Positions 7,671 to 18,072 of a DNA stretch of 64,000 nt are shown piece by piece; positions within the stretch are counted from its first letter, which is position 1, and every line of letters starts with the position of its first letter. The DNA lies in NCBI GenBank assembly GCA_947475875.1, contig CANJME010000009.1:1-64000 (forward strand). Direction: 5' to 3'. This stretch comes from Caulobacteraceae bacterium (GTDB lineage Bacteria > Pseudomonadota > Alphaproteobacteria > Caulobacterales > Caulobacteraceae). The notes below the pieces were generated by a model. The model ran no database searches, was not told the DNA's origin, and saw only the letters and a list, made by a program, of their open reading frames with translations. The position numbers and the translations under genes are program-made.

Positions 7671-9248
7671 ATGACCAATACCGCACACTCACGCCGTGAC
7701 ATGCTGAAGATGGCCGCCGCCGCGCCCGCCGCATTATCGGGCCTTGCCGCCCTGCCGGCCTTCGCCCAGAGCAGCCGGGCCATCAAGGGGCATGACGCCT
7801 CGGCAGTGCCATCCGTTCAGTCGCTCGGCAAATGGCTGCGCCAGCTGCACAACTTCGGACCGATCCGGGCCACGGGGACCCCGCAGTGCCGCGCCTTCGA
7901 GGAATTCCTGGCCACGGAAATGGGCAAGCTGGGCTGCACGGTTGAGCGCGACCAGTTCAAGCTGACCAGCTGGGAATGCGACATCAAGGATTGCTCGATC
8001 CTCGTGAAGGAAGATGGCGGCAAGACCCGCCGCCTGGAGGTGATCGCCTATTTCCCGTTCGGCGGCTCGACCCGGGGCAAGGACGGCGTCACCGGCAAGG
8101 TGCTGTTCGCCGACGCCGAGGGCGAACAGTCCGGCGCGGCGATCCTCGCCAAGTACCCGGCGGACCAACTGGCCGAATCCATCGTGGTCATCAACATGCC
8201 GCTGAAGGGCGGCGGCATCCGTGGCACGGTGACCTTCTATCCGGGGATGACCTTCCCCGATCCCCTGCCGCCGCTGGCGCGCGCCGAGCGCATCGCCTCC
8301 CAGGGCGGGGGCGCGCCCATGGCCGCGCTGGAGAACAAGTGCAAGGCCCTGATCCTTTGCTACAACGACGTGTCGGATAATGCCGCGCGCCACAACTATC
8401 TCCCGTTCAGCCAGCCGCACCGCAAGATTCCCGCCGTCTGGGTCGGCAAGTCCGGCAGCGACTACCTGAAGAGCGTGTCGGGCAAGGCCACGGCCACTGT
8501 GCGCTGCGACGCCAAACTGACCCCCAACGCCCGGGCCGATTCCCTGATGGCGGTGATGAACGGGCCGAGCCGCGAGGTCGTGTTCATGACCACCCACACC
8601 GACGGGCCCAATGAGGTGAACGACAACGGCGGGCTGGGCCTGCTCGCCTGCGCTACCTATTTCTCCAAGGTGAAGCCGAGGCGGACTTTCGCCTTTTCCC
8701 TGCCGACCGGCCACTACGCCTCGGGCGCGATCCGCGATGCGGTGACAGGCTCGGGACGGGCCTCGGGAACCGGCGGCAACATGACCAAGTGGCCGGACCT
8801 GGTGAACCGCGCCGTCGCCCAGATGGCGCTGGAACAGATGGGCGCCATGGAATGGGCCGACGAGGACATGCACTGGGGCCCGACCCACCGGCCGGCGCCC
8901 GAGCACTGGATCCCGACGCCCAATATGCAAGGCCAGATCGGCAAGATGCTCATCGCCTCGACCACCGGGCTTGACCCGAAATATTCGCGCACCGGCCTCG
9001 TCATCTCCGGCCAGGCGCCCGGCGAGGGCGGCGGTTTGCGCACGCGCGGCATCCCGGGCATCGGCCTGATGGGCTCGCCGCACTATTTCTTCCGCTGTGA
9101 TCCGAAGGGGGTGATCGACAAGCTCAGTCCCGAGGTCATGCACAACCAGATCATGATGGCCACGCGCATGCTGACCATGATGGACCGGCTGACGCCGGAG
9201 CAGCTGAAGGGAACGCAGCCGATCGCCGACAGCGACATCTTCGCCTAG
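7671..9248 (+). CDS. Tat-exported M28-like (aminopeptidase-type) hydrolase with PA-like insert
   Basis: This 525-residue protein begins with a twin-arginine leader (SRRDMLKM at 7-14, Ala-rich core, cleavage near FAQS). The middle region contains HTDG (H309, D311) and NDNGG (D318), which resembles the HxD and xDN metal-ligand block of M28 zinc peptidases. The segment before it could be a protease-associated domain. The later Glu-Glu and His ligands of M28 enzymes are not obvious, so the site may be divergent or hold one metal. Export by Tat fits a protein folded with metal in the cytoplasm. Family assignment is moderate; substrate unknown. Confidence 0.65.
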   Translation: MTNTAHSRRDMLKMAAAAPAALSGLAALPAFAQSSRAIKGHDASAVPSVQSLGKWLRQLHNFGPIRATGTPQCRAFEEFLATEMGKLGCTVERDQFKLTSWECDIKDCSILVKEDGGKTRRLEVIAYFPFGGSTRGKDGVTGKVLFADAEGEQSGAAILAKYPADQLAESIVVINMPLKGGGIRGTVTFYPGMTFPDPLPPLARAERIASQGGGAPMAALENKCKALILCYNDVSDNAARHNYLPFSQPHRKIPAVWVGKSGSDYLKSVSGKATATVRCDAKLTPNARADSLMAVMNGPSREVVFMTTHTDGPNEVNDNGGLGLLACATYFSKVKPRRTFAFSLPTGHYASGAIRDAVTGSGRASGTGGNMTKWPDLVNRAVAQMALEQMGAMEWADEDMHWGPTHRPAPEHWIPTPNMQGQIGKMLIASTTGLDPKYSRTGLVISGQAPGEGGGLRTRGIPGIGLMGSPHYFFRCDPKGVIDKLSPEVMHNQIMMATRMLTMMDRLTPEQLKGTQPIADSDIFA

Positions 9249-9253
9249 ACTTG

Positions 9254-9407
9254 AGCGCGCGGCAGCGCGCCTTGAAAATAAGTACGCAAAGATCGCAAAG
9301 GTCTCGCAAAGGACGCGAAGAGATCGAGCGCGCACTGTCCCCTTTGCGAACTTCGCGCATCCTTCGCGTCCTTTGCGTACTTATTTCAGTCGCGCCGAAG
9401 GCGCGGG
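9254..9407. repeat. Modular palindromic repeat, family A copy 1 (CGCAAAG subtype)
   Basis: The ends are TGAAAATAAGTAC (from about 9273) and GTACTTATTTCA (to about 9388). The interior repeats of GCAAAGG on the left pair with CCTTTGCG on the right. Outside lie small GC hairpins (GCGCGCGGCAGCGCGC and CGCGCCGAAGGCGCG). It fills the gap between two convergent genes and could act as a two-way terminator. Three other copies with the same ends occur at 36153, 38731 and 52738. Confidence 0.85.
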
Positions 9408-9456
9408 ATCAGGCCGCCAAACCGGCTGTTTGCAACAGGCCGCGGACCATTTCGAG

Positions 9457-11112
9457 CTAGCCGGGGGCCTGGGCGAGTTCGGCGCGGATTTCCGGGGCGC
9501 GGGTCATTTTCAGAACCTCGGTCCGGGCCCGTTCGGTGACGGGTCCGCTCGGTGCGGCCTCGCCTGACGCCAGCTTCACCAGCGCCGCCAGACGGCTCGC
9601 GGCCGGCATTTTGGCCTTTGCGATCGCCGCGATCAGCTTGCAATCAGCCTCGATCATGCCGCCCACTTCACCCAGCTTGGACTGAATGGGGGCCAGCTCC
9701 TCGGGCACAAAGCCCACCCGCCCGACCGAGCGCTGCACACTGGCCAGGGAGGCCAGCTTGACGGACGGTGATTCCGGCGATCCGCGCAGCTCGCGCTCAA
9801 ACTTGAGCCCGGTGACATAGGCCGCGATCCAACGGCTGGCCCCGCGCTTGTTGGCCGCGCCGGTGATGTTTTCGGCCAGCGTCGCCAGGGCTTCGATCTC
9901 GCCCAGTGGTGTGCGGCCTGTGCCCACCAGCGCCTCAATGAAATCGGTGCGGATCATCAGTTTCGAACGCTCGACGAAGGCGGCGTGGACCTGCTCGTGG
10001 GGCAAATGCTTGCCGGCTGCGGCGCTGAGGCACATGGCGAGCGCACGGAGCAGCGCGATCTCTTCTTCGGGATCTTCCGGGCGCAGCCGGCGGTGCTGCG
10101 CAAGCTCGGTCAGCACGCGCTGCGACAGGGCGACGCGCAAATTGGGGAACTTGTCGCCTTCCAGCCAGTTGGCGAGCCGCGCCGCGGCCCCGTCCAGTTC
10201 CGGCATCAAGCGCGCCACCGTCGGCTCTGCGGCGGCCAGGGTATCGACCATGTCGGCCGCGGCCAGACGGGTCATGGCCGCGAGGCTGCCGCCGAGATCG
10301 AGGTTGGGACCGAGCAGCGCCGCCATGCCGACCTTGGACCCGAGAATTTCGGCCAGAGGCGTTTCCAGCACGTTGAAGGCAATGGTTCGGGCCTTGGGTG
10401 ACGGCGGCGCGGCGTCGGCGAGATCGAGCAGGCGGCCCACCTTGTCCGTCCAGCCACCGGCTCGGCCGATAGTCTTGGCCACAGCCCCGCCCAGCAGGTA
10501 GAGCGGCTCGTCCGTACCGGCCACGCGCTCGCAGGCGGCGGCGAAACCTTCCTTTTCGATATCGGGGAAATGCCCCTTGCGCTCGTCGCGCAACACCCGC
10601 GCGATGGTGGCTTCAACCAGCGCCTTGAAGTAGCGCATGATCTCGTGAACCGAGGCGCCCTGGTCCTGGGCCTGGGGAACAGCGACCTTCTGGATGGCGT
10701 GCTGCAGGTCCATGCCCGCGTCGAGCTTTTCCATCAGGTCCGCGCGGTGCAGCAGTTCGAAGGGCGTCACCTTTTCCCGCGCCAGCCAGCCTTCGAGCAA
10801 GCGCCCGATCACGTCGCGGGCGTGGATGGTGTAGAGGTCCTGCGGCGCGACGCAGAGCGGCGTCGCCGGCCGTTCGACGGCCTTGCGGTCGGCCTTGCCG
10901 ACATCGCCCTTGGTCAGGATGTTGACCGACTTGAATTCGTTGGTGTCCGCTTCGAGGATTTCCTTGGTCACCCGGATGGCGCCGGCCTTGCCACTGGTCA
11001 GCAGCTCCTCGGCGCTCTCGATGGCGCGCGTGCGGTCTTCGCTGGCAAGCTCCAGCGTCCAGGAGGTGGCCCCCGGCTTCCTGACATAAACCTCGTAATG
11101 AACCTGACTCAT
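9457..11112 (-). CDS. Large soluble protein of unknown function
   Basis: This 551-residue protein has no signal peptide and no membrane segment. The first 80 residues or so look like a small alpha/beta domain (VHYEVYVRKPGATSWTLELA, then RTRAIESAEELL). The remainder is Ala/Leu-rich helix, suggesting a helical-repeat or adaptor architecture. A Lys/Asp-rich linker lies near 66-80. It lies 55 bases downstream of ahcY in the same direction and ends at a palindromic repeat. I do not recognise the family. The coding pattern, clean start and length make it a genuine gene. Confidence 0.8.
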   Translation of the reverse strand: MSQVHYEVYVRKPGATSWTLELASEDRTRAIESAEELLTSGKAGAIRVTKEILEADTNEFKSVNILTKGDVGKADRKAVERPATPLCVAPQDLYTIHARDVIGRLLEGWLAREKVTPFELLHRADLMEKLDAGMDLQHAIQKVAVPQAQDQGASVHEIMRYFKALVEATIARVLRDERKGHFPDIEKEGFAAACERVAGTDEPLYLLGGAVAKTIGRAGGWTDKVGRLLDLADAAPPSPKARTIAFNVLETPLAEILGSKVGMAALLGPNLDLGGSLAAMTRLAAADMVDTLAAAEPTVARLMPELDGAAARLANWLEGDKFPNLRVALSQRVLTELAQHRRLRPEDPEEEIALLRALAMCLSAAAGKHLPHEQVHAAFVERSKLMIRTDFIEALVGTGRTPLGEIEALATLAENITGAANKRGASRWIAAYVTGLKFERELRGSPESPSVKLASLASVQRSVGRVGFVPEELAPIQSKLGEVGGMIEADCKLIAAIAKAKMPAASRLAALVKLASGEAAPSGPVTERARTEVLKMTRAPEIRAELAQAPG

Positions 11113-11167
11113 CGGCCTGCAACCTTGGCCGATCAGCCCTTAAGGGCGAGTTGACGCCAAACGCGCT

Positions 11168-12559
<1,392 letters not shown>

Positions 12560-12623
12560 AGCTGAGCTCCGGATGCTGAATTTGGCCGTTCCTATAGCGG
12601 CGCGCGGGCCCTAGGGCAACGAA

Positions 12624-12645
12624 GATATAAAGATATCCTTATATC
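12624..12645. promoter_or_regulatory. Candidate methyl-cycle operator upstream of ahcY
   Basis: A 22-bp AT-rich palindrome with arms GATATAAAGAT and ATCCTTATATC matches in 10 of 11 positions. Its outer end overlaps the stop codon of the next gene upstream (12644). The same site in reverse orientation, 20 of 22 bases identical, lies 66 bases before metK. The ArsR-family regulator SahR is known to control these genes in Proteobacteria; assignment to it is inference. Confidence 0.7.
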
Positions 12646-14095
12646 ACGGCCACTTGTCGTAGAGCTCTTCGATGTTGGTCAGCATCGCCATGCGATCCTC
12701 TTCCAGCAGGTACCCCCCACCGATCAGGCGATCGAGGGCCTGGTCGTATTTGCCCAGATAGATCTCGCGCGAGCCGTAGCGCGCATTGAGCGCCGCCTTG
12801 CCGAACGGCTGAAAGCCGCCGGAATTGCCGCAGGTCTCACTGATCGAAGTGGTCACCGCCGGCGGCAGAGAGGGCGGAACCGGCTTGCCGATCGGCAGGG
12901 TGAGTTCGGGGAACCGCACACCGCCTTGCGGGATCGCATCGCCGTTGGTCATCGGCACGAGCGTCTTGACGCCGGGGAGCGGATTGAAGCCGGGGCCCGC
13001 GGGTGGCTGTTCGGTGGCCAGGCGGAAGAGCGCGCTGTCGGGCAGATTGTGGGCGCCGGCCGCCGACTTCACCCCGATCTGTTTTTCCAGGCCCAGCACC
13101 AGGGCTCGCATATAGGGGGCGTAGGCGAGCGGGTTTTGCTGGATGCGCACCCCGCCGTTGCAGCGGGGGTTCGAAAGCTCGCGGCTGGCGACGTGCATTG
13201 ACGGCATGTCGTAGCGGCGGAAATTGCGGGTCTGCACTTTCACCGAGGTGATCCCGGCGCGCAGGCGGTAGAAGTCAGTGTAGTTGGCGACGTCGATATA
13301 GACCGGGTCGGTGCGCGGCCGGATCATCAGTTCGGCCTTGGACAGCGGCTTGCCGTTGGGATCGACGTACGGGGTCTGTTTCGTCACCCCCCGGGCGACG
13401 GCGATATTGTTGATCGCCAGCCAGTTGCCGATGCCGTCGATCGCGATGGCGCCATCGAACACCCGGCGCTCGGTCAGGGGATCGACGTTGAATCCCTCGG
13501 CGATGAACGTGTTCACGAACCAGGCGCTCTGGGAAATCCCGCCAAGGATCAGCTTTGGATATGGACCCAGAAAATCCAAATAGTCGGTCGACTCACCTTG
13601 GGTTTGCGGTTTGGGCGTCCGTCCGCCGAGCCATCTCGCGAAATCACGCATAATGACGAGTCCAACGCCTTGGGCGTTCTCAGGGACTCCAGCAGATATT
13701 CCCGTCTGCCACTGCACGCGCGCATAGGCCGTGGCATGGTTCTTCAGGAAGGCGCCCAAAGCGCCCTGGCTTACGGCTGATCCCCTGTTCTCGGAGTCGA
13801 TGTATAAGACTTCGGTCTGAGGTTTCCCCGGACCATAGGGGACGCGCTGGATAATCTCGAAGTTGGAGCGGTATTCGTATTGGCCCGCGCTATTCCTGGG
13901 CAACGAAGCCAGGTCAACGACGGGTTCTCGCGGGTCGACAACGCCGCGGACCTCACCGCTGATCCTGACATAGTCACCTTCGGTCTGGATGCGGCTCGAA
14001 ATCACCATAGTGACGCGAGACATATTCGCCGGCGTCTGCGAAACCGCCTGCCCCGCCAGCATCATCACCGCCACGACCGCGAGCAGTCTGAACAT
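12644..14095 (-). CDS. Exported alpha/beta hydrolase domain protein (Abhydrolase_10-like)
   Basis: This 483-residue protein starts at the ATG at 14095, giving MFRLLAVVAVMMLAGQAVSQ, a clear signal peptide. A longer in-frame start would overlap bioB and is unlikely. The nucleophile region is GGISQSAWFVNTFIAEGFN, which closely parallels GVSQSGNFLRSFLNLGFN in the protein at 23171-25174, so the two are distant paralogues. A late HVASRELSNPRC region carries a possible catalytic His. It is probably a periplasmic esterase or peptidase; substrate unknown. It is divergent from bioB, 88 bases apart. Confidence 0.75.
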   Translation of the reverse strand: MFRLLAVVAVMMLAGQAVSQTPANMSRVTMVISSRIQTEGDYVRISGEVRGVVDPREPVVDLASLPRNSAGQYEYRSNFEIIQRVPYGPGKPQTEVLYIDSENRGSAVSQGALGAFLKNHATAYARVQWQTGISAGVPENAQGVGLVIMRDFARWLGGRTPKPQTQGESTDYLDFLGPYPKLILGGISQSAWFVNTFIAEGFNVDPLTERRVFDGAIAIDGIGNWLAINNIAVARGVTKQTPYVDPNGKPLSKAELMIRPRTDPVYIDVANYTDFYRLRAGITSVKVQTRNFRRYDMPSMHVASRELSNPRCNGGVRIQQNPLAYAPYMRALVLGLEKQIGVKSAAGAHNLPDSALFRLATEQPPAGPGFNPLPGVKTLVPMTNGDAIPQGGVRFPELTLPIGKPVPPSLPPAVTTSISETCGNSGGFQPFGKAALNARYGSREIYLGKYDQALDRLIGGGYLLEEDRMAMLTNIEELYDKWP

Positions 14096-14183
14096 GCGAC
14101 CAATCCCCCTCTTCCGGGCCGGAATGTAGCCAAGAGGCGCTCCCGCTGATAGAGGCGGGGCCGAAACCTTGCGAGGAACTCCC

Positions 14184-15185
14184 ATGGCCTTCGACAACCC
14201 CCAGGTCGACCCCGCCCATCCCCGTCACGACTGGACGCTGGAAGAGATCGAGGCGCTGTTCGAGCTGCCGTTTTCGGAACTGGTGTTCCGCGCCGCCACA
14301 GTGCACCGGCGCTGGTTCGACCCCAATGAGGTCCAGGTCTCGCGTCTGCTCTCGATCAAGACCGGCGGCTGCCCGGAAAACTGCGGCTACTGCAGCCAGA
14401 GCCAGTCGTTCGAGACGGGTGTTCCGGCCTCGCGCCTGATGGACATCGACGCCGTGCTGGCCGAAGCGCGCGCGGCGAAAGACGGCGGGGCCCAGCGGTT
14501 TTGCATGGGCGCCGCCTGGCGCGACCTGAAGGACCGCGACCTGCCCAAGGTTTCGGCCATGGTGGCCGGCGTCAAGGCCATGGGCATGGAAACCTGCGTT
14601 ACGCTGGGCATGCTCGAGCCGCACCAGGCGGTGGCGCTGAAAGCGGCCGGCCTCGACTATTACAACCACAACCTCGACACCTCGCCCGAGTACTACGGCA
14701 AGGTCGTCACCACCCGAAATTACCAGGACCGGCTCGACACCCTGAACCGCGTCCACGAGGCGGGCCTGAAAACCTGCTGCGGCGGCATTGTCTCCATGGG
14801 CGAGACGCGGCGTGATCGCGCCGGCCTCTTGCTGGCGCTGGCCACCCTGCCCCACCATCCCGACAGCCTGCCGATCAACGACCTGATGCCGGTGCCCGGA
14901 ACGCCGCTGGGCGGTTCGAAATCGGTCGGCGGGATCGAGTTCGTCCGCATGATTGCGGTGGCGCGCCTGGTTTGCCCGAAAGCGGTGGTGCGCCTCTCGG
15001 CCGGCCGCGATCACATGAGCCGTGAGCTGCAGGCGCTGTGTTTCCTCGCCGGCGCCAATTCGATGTTCGTCGGCAATGTGCTTTTGACCACGCCCAACCC
15101 GGAACTCGATACCGACGCGGCGTTGTTTGCGGATCTGGGTCTGCGGCCGATGACCATGGACGCGGGCGAAACCGTTAGCGCCTAG
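14184..15185 (+). CDS. bioB: Biotin synthase
   Basis: This 333-residue radical-SAM enzyme inserts sulfur into dethiobiotin as the last step of biotin synthesis. The radical-SAM cluster motif is CPENCGYC (C63, C67, C70). The family motifs [23 protein letters not shown] and [11 protein letters not shown] are all present. The ATG at 14184 follows GCGAGGA; an upstream TTG would add only five residues. No other bio genes lie nearby. Confidence 0.97.
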   Translation: MAFDNPQVDPAHPRHDWTLEEIEALFELPFSELVFRAATVHRRWFDPNEVQVSRLLSIKTGGCPENCGYCSQSQSFETGVPASRLMDIDAVLAEARAAKDGGAQRFCMGAAWRDLKDRDLPKVSAMVAGVKAMGMETCVTLGMLEPHQAVALKAAGLDYYNHNLDTSPEYYGKVVTTRNYQDRLDTLNRVHEAGLKTCCGGIVSMGETRRDRAGLLLALATLPHHPDSLPINDLMPVPGTPLGGSKSVGGIEFVRMIAVARLVCPKAVVRLSAGRDHMSRELQALCFLAGANSMFVGNVLLTTPNPELDTDAALFADLGLRPMTMDAGETVSA

Positions 15186-15190
15186 CCTTT

Positions 15191-15306
15191 CCCTCCCGCT
15201 TGTCGGGAGGGTGGCTCGCCGCAGGCGAGACGGATGGGTCTTTCTGGCGCCGGGGGTTACCCACCCTGGCGGCTTCGCCGCCTGTCCCTCCCAACTTCGT
15301 GGGAGG
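15191..15306. repeat. Palindromic repeat, family B copy 1 (CCCTCCCG...CGGGAGGG)
   Basis: The left arm 15191-15211 (CCCTCCCG-CTTGT-CGGGAGGG) and the right arm 15286-15306 (CCCTCCC-AACTTCGT-GGGAGG) are each hairpins and also complement one another. A GGCGG-CTTCG-CCGCC hairpin lies between. It sits between convergent bioB and ptsH. A second copy at 42840-42953 is read as the end of miaB. Confidence 0.8.
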
Positions 15307-15314
15307 CAAAGACG

Positions 15315-15587
15315 TCACCGCTCTTCCTCGAACCGGGCTTCAACCAGGGCGATCAGGGCGTCCAGCGCTTCCTCAGCTTGCGGACCCTCGGCCTCGATCT
15401 CGACGTCACTGCCGATGCCGGCGGCCAGCATCATCAGGCCCATGATCGAGCGGGCGTCTACCCACTGGCCCTCGCGCCCCACCCGCACCTCGGCGTTGAA
15501 TCCGGAAGCGAGTTTGACGAATTTAGCGCTGGCCCGGGCGTGCAGGCCGCGTTCGTTGCAGATGTGAACCGTGCGCCGCAGCGTCAC
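15315..15587 (-). CDS. ptsH: Phosphocarrier protein HPr (nitrogen-type PTS)
   Basis: This 90-residue protein has the phospho-acceptor His16 in NERGLHARASAKFV and Ser47 in ARSIMGLMML, the residue phosphorylated by HPr kinase. It is the last gene of a run with EIIA and hprK. No EIIB or EIIC sugar permease is encoded nearby, so this is a regulatory PTS relay, as usual in alphaproteobacteria. Its ATG overlaps the end of the EIIA gene by 4 bases. Confidence 0.95.
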   Translation of the reverse strand: MTLRRTVHICNERGLHARASAKFVKLASGFNAEVRVGREGQWVDARSIMGLMMLAAGIGSDVEIEAEGPQAEEALDALIALVEARFEEER

Positions 15588-15988
15588 TTTTCGCTCGTCA
15601 GGAGGTAGGAGGCGACCGAGATATATTTGCGGCCCGCTTCCTGGGCGGCGGCCACGGCGCCTTGCAGGTCCATGCGCCCGCGGACGCTGGCGAGCTTGAT
15701 CAGCATCGGCAGGTTAAGGCCCGCGATCACCTCGGCGTGGGTCTGTTCCATCACCGAGATGGCGAGGTTTGAGGGGGTGCCGCCAAACATGTCGGTGAGC
15801 AGAACCACGCCCTGGCCCTGGTCGACATCGGCGCAGGCTTTCAGGATGTCGCGCCGGCGGCGCTCCATGTCATCGTCCGGCCCGATGCAGATGGCGCGCA
15901 CGCCGGTCTGCGGGCCGACGACATGCTCCATCGCCAGAACGAATTCCTCGGCCAGGCGCCCGTGGGTTACGACCACCAGTCCGATCAT
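15584..15988 (-). CDS. PTS EIIA component, mannose family (regulatory)
   Basis: This 134-residue protein has phospho-His9 in VVVTHGRLAEE and the EIIA-Man signature LLTDMFGGTPSNLA. It receives phosphate from HPr. The ATG at 15988 gives MIGLVVVTHG; a longer frame from 16036 would add a false leader. It sits between hprK and ptsH and likely serves signalling rather than sugar uptake, because no membrane permease is present. Confidence 0.93.
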   Translation of the reverse strand: MIGLVVVTHGRLAEEFVLAMEHVVGPQTGVRAICIGPDDDMERRRRDILKACADVDQGQGVVLLTDMFGGTPSNLAISVMEQTHAEVIAGLNLPMLIKLASVRGRMDLQGAVAAAQEAGRKYISVASYLLTSEK

Positions 15989-16071
15989 GCTTGTCGTCCC
16001 AAGGGACAAAACTCCGGCCGCGAGCAGGGCGCCCAACGCGAAAGTTTGGCTAGATACGCTCGTTGCTGCGC

Positions 16072-16494
16072 TTATCCAAGCGTCATCAGCACCTGGCGAA
16101 GCTTCGCGGTCGCCGAGACCTCGTAACGCGCCAGATGCACCCGTGGCGTGGCTATCCCCAGCAGGGTTTCCTGTTCAGGTTCAGGAACTCGCTCCACCTC
16201 CGCGGCCGGGCTCATGACGGCGATCAGGCTAACCGGCGCGAAGGTGATGGCGGTCTGGGCCCGCACGCCCAGACCGCGGATTTCCATCAGCCCGAAGAGA
16301 GCGTCCGGCGCCCGCCCGTAGAGCCGCCCGCCCGAGGTCCACAGCTCCACCCGGTCATCGGCGGCGAACAGGAAACCTTCGTCCAGCAGCCGCAGGGCGA
16401 GGTCGCTCTTGCCGCTGCCGGACGGCCCGGTGATCAACACCCCGCGAAGGCGCCCGCCGCGGGCCTGGGCCATCAGCACGCCATGGACGATCAT
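16072..16494 (-). CDS. hprK: HPr kinase/phosphorylase, short alphaproteobacterial form
   Basis: This 140-residue protein corresponds to the C-terminal catalytic domain of HPr kinase. The P-loop is GPSGSGKS at 23-30, followed by DDRVEL at 46-51. The N-terminal domain of the Firmicute enzyme is absent, as is normal in alphaproteobacteria, so this is not a truncation. The substrate is HPr Ser47. The start overlaps the chvG stop by ATGA, tying the PTS relay to the ChvGI two-component system. Confidence 0.93.
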   Translation of the reverse strand: MIVHGVLMAQARGGRLRGVLITGPSGSGKSDLALRLLDEGFLFAADDRVELWTSGGRLYGRAPDALFGLMEIRGLGVRAQTAITFAPVSLIAVMSPAAEVERVPEPEQETLLGIATPRVHLARYEVSATAKLRQVLMTLG

Positions 16495-18065
16495 GATCCG
16501 CTCCGCACCGGCAGGGTCAGCAGGAAGCGGGCGCCGAGCATCCTGCCGTCCGCGTCCCGCCGGTTCTCGGCCCACAGCCGGCCATTGTGGGCGGCGGCGA
16601 TCTGCCGGGCGATGGAAAGTCCGAGGCCGGAATTGCCCGCCCCGCCGACCACCTTCGAAGCCTTGGGGCGCGAGGTGTAGAACCGCTCAAAGATCATCTC
16701 CAGATTCTCCTGGGGAATGCCGGGCCCGTCGTCATCGACGGTGATCAGCACCTCGGACCCGCGCCGCTGCATGGCGACGCGCACCGCCGCGTCCTTGCCG
16801 CCTTCCATCACCGTGAACGAGCGGGCGTTGTCGATCAGGTTGCGGAACACCTGGGCGAGCGGTCCCTCGCGCCCGGCAACCGGCATGGTCTCGGCCGGGG
16901 GCTCAAAGATGACCGGAGGGTCGGACTTGCGCGCCGAGGCGCCATAGACCGAAACGATATCCTGCATCAGCCGCCCCACATCAACCGCGCGCGGCTCGTC
17001 GCGCGATAGCTCGGCGTCGAGACGCGAGGCATTGGAGATATCGGTGATCAGCCGGTCGAGCCTCGCCACGTCCTGCTTCAGAATGGCCAGCAGCCGCTCG
17101 CGCGCCGCCGGGTCCTTGACCAGGTCGAGGGTTTCCACCGCCGAGCGGATCGAGGTCAGCGGGTTGCGGATTTCGTGGGCGACGTCGGCGGCGAACCGCT
17201 CGATGGCGTCCATCCGCTCGGAAAGCGCGCCGGTCATGGTCTCCAGACTGCGCGACAGGTCGCCCAGCTCATCGTCCCGCTTGGAGATTTCGGGCAGCGA
17301 GATTGACCGGGCTCGCGACAGGCGCACCTGGTCGGCAGCCCGCGACAGACGCCTGACCGGCAAGGCGATCACGAAGTTCAGCAATAGAGAGGAGGCGAGC
17401 GTTCCCAGAATGGCGATGATGATGAAGGGCGTCAGCGCGGCCCGCTGGCGGCTGATGATGGCGTCGACATCGCCCCCTTCGATGGTCAGCACCCCCAGCA
17501 CCGCGCCCACCGGCTTGATGGCCAGCGACACCGACACCTGGCGCCCGCCGCTGGAGGTCATTCGCGAGCCATAGGCATAGTCCTTGGCCATCGCGGCCCT
17601 GGCCTCGGCTTCCAGCTCGATGCGCGCACGCTGGGCGTTGCGGGATTCACGCCCTTCGGCCCTGACCTTGAACAGGCCCCCGGGCTTGCGAAGGTTGGGC
17701 AGGGGGGTCTGGACGATGCGGTCATTGATGATGTGGCTGTCGGCCACCACCGCGCCCTGGGCGTCGAAAATGCGGATCCGCTGGGTGGACGGCACATGGA
17801 ACGAAAGCAACGCCTGACGGGCCAGTTCGGCGTCCAGCACCGGATCGGGTACGCCTTGCGTCGCGCCGAAGGCCGACAGGAATTGCGAGACCAGCTCGGC
17901 TTCGGTGCGCAGGGCGTCCTGCTGGGCCTCGATCAGCGAACGGCGGGTTTCATTGAGGATCAGCGCCCCGCCGATCAGCACCAGAAGGCCAATGACGTTC
18001 AGGGCGATGATCGTCCGGCCGAGCCGCGAGCCCCGCCAGATCGGGTCCATCCGCCGCTGGCGCAT
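16491..18065 (-). CDS. chvG: Sensor histidine kinase ChvG
   Basis: This 524-residue membrane kinase has a first membrane segment at about 17-37, a periplasmic sensor of about 170 residues, a second membrane segment at about 212-235, HAMP, an H-box FAADVAHEIRNPLTSIRS with His297, and N, G1, F and G2 boxes (DNARS, DDDGPGIP, GLGLSIAR). The order hprK-chvG-chvI is that of the acid and cell-wall stress system of alphaproteobacteria. I used the ATG at 18065, 7 bases after chvI; ATG 18050 is an alternative. Confidence 0.94.
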   Translation of the reverse strand: MRQRRMDPIWRGSRLGRTIIALNVIGLLVLIGGALILNETRRSLIEAQQDALRTEAELVSQFLSAFGATQGVPDPVLDAELARQALLSFHVPSTQRIRIFDAQGAVVADSHIINDRIVQTPLPNLRKPGGLFKVRAEGRESRNAQRARIELEAEARAAMAKDYAYGSRMTSSGGRQVSVSLAIKPVGAVLGVLTIEGGDVDAIISRQRAALTPFIIIAILGTLASSLLLNFVIALPVRRLSRAADQVRLSRARSISLPEISKRDDELGDLSRSLETMTGALSERMDAIERFAADVAHEIRNPLTSIRSAVETLDLVKDPAARERLLAILKQDVARLDRLITDISNASRLDAELSRDEPRAVDVGRLMQDIVSVYGASARKSDPPVIFEPPAETMPVAGREGPLAQVFRNLIDNARSFTVMEGGKDAAVRVAMQRRGSEVLITVDDDGPGIPQENLEMIFERFYTSRPKASKVVGGAGNSGLGLSIARQIAAAHNGRLWAENRRDADGRMLGARFLLTLPVRSGS

Positions 18066-18072
18066 CCGTGGT

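Noticed and set aside
7734-9335. A 533-codon minus-strand frame opposite the M28-like gene
   Set aside because: The plus strand has a Tat leader and M28-like motifs; the antisense peptide is low-complexity.
9272-9400. Short peptides such as LRVLCVL read from family A repeats as genes
   Set aside because: They come only from the repeat units in several frames and have no ribosome site or conservation outside the repeat.
16072-16494. hprK as a truncated pseudogene
   Set aside because: The 140-residue form without the N-terminal domain is the normal alphaproteobacterial HPr kinase, and P-loop and DDR motifs are intact.
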